Part shown: positions 63,866 through 64,000 of the stretch, piece after piece | Layout of the letters: each line of letters begins with the position of its first letter | Numbering within the stretch: position 1 is the stretch's first letter | From: Pantoea sp. Mb-10 | GTDB lineage: Bacteria > Pseudomonadota > Gammaproteobacteria > Enterobacterales > Enterobacteriaceae | Direction of reading: 5' to 3' | NCBI RefSeq assembly: GCF_021272205.1 | Contig: NZ_JAJSDX010000003.1 | Location: 527,632-591,631 of the forward strand | Length of the DNA stretch: 64,000 bases | The notes under the pieces: generated by a model | Told to the model about the DNA's origin: nothing | Databases searched by the model: none | The model's input: only the letters and a program-made list of their open reading frames with translations | Program-made: the position numbers and the translations under genes

Positions 63866-63877
63866 ACACTAAATTTG

Positions 63878-63997
63878 ATGCCTGGCAGTTCCCTACTCTC
63901 GCATGGGGAGACCCCACACTACCATCGGCGCTACGGCGTTTCACTTCTGAGTTCGGCATGGGGTCAGGTGGGACCACCGCGCTAAAGCCGCCAGGCA
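63878..63997 (-). rRNA. rrf: 5S ribosomal RNA, proximal copy
   Basis: A 120-base 5S rRNA on the minus strand. The 23S gene should lie just beyond the right edge of the window. Confidence 0.98.
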
Positions 63998-64000
63998 AAT

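Larger units (their letters stand above)
63633..64000. repeat. Direct repeat containing the two 5S genes
   Basis: Bases 63633-63760 and 63873-64000 (128 bases each) are identical, covering the 5S gene and a few flanking bases on each side. tRNA-Thr occupies the spacer. The second copy may extend past the window. Confidence 0.9.

Overview
The window is chromosomal DNA from an enterobacterium. Nearly every gene matches an Escherichia coli core gene in length and motif, but the order and a few insertions (a type II dehydroquinase before accBC, msrPQ after csrD, a three-gene DUF1471 array, and direct aidB/rlmB proximity) fit Erwiniaceae such as Pantoea or Erwinia better than E. coli. That genus-level call is inference from gene content. 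I see no prophage, insertion sequence, CRISPR array or integron.

Layout. 1-1470: 3' part of a chemoreceptor gene. 1526-3457: bsmA and aidB, convergent. 3590-20059: a long leftward housekeeping block (nnr-tsaE-amiB-mutL-miaA-hfq-hflX-hflK-hflC-yjeT-purA, then nsrR-rnr-rlmB) covering metabolite repair, tRNA modification, mismatch repair, cell separation, RNA chaperoning, membrane protease control, purine synthesis and nitric-oxide sensing. 20058-28223: queG, a non-coding region with DnaA boxes and an IHF site that looks like the datA locus, three tRNA-Gly genes, orn, and rightward rsgA-psd-mscM. 28271-37574: mdh (leftward), argR, three tandem DUF1471 genes, a succinate-semialdehyde-dehydrogenase-like gene, the aaeXAB efflux operon and its regulator aaeR. 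37609-50002: leftward tldD, yhdP, rng, yhdE, mreDCB and csrD (envelope, cell shape, RNA turnover). 50323-58763: rightward msrPQ, aroQ, accBC, yhdT-panF, prmA, dusB-fis. 59306-63464: yhdWXYZ, a complete polar amino acid ABC transporter behind a sigma-54 promoter with NtrC-like sites. 63638-64000: distal end of a leftward rRNA operon (5S, tRNA-Thr, 5S).

Relative to E. coli K-12, two distant chromosomal segments (the psd-mscM segment and the mdh-fis-rrnD segment) are joined at about 28.25 kb. The most informative regulatory features are the datA-like locus (21223-21472), the Ntr-type promoter of yhdWXYZ (59075-59211), the ARG operator of argR (29542-29579), the fis promoter (57411-57439), and the hflC terminator placed only 12 bases before yjeT. 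I found no multi-gene system that I would call new. The better leads are local: an altered cysteine spacing in NsrR, the DUF1471 array, and an aldehyde dehydrogenase beside an aromatic-acid efflux operon.
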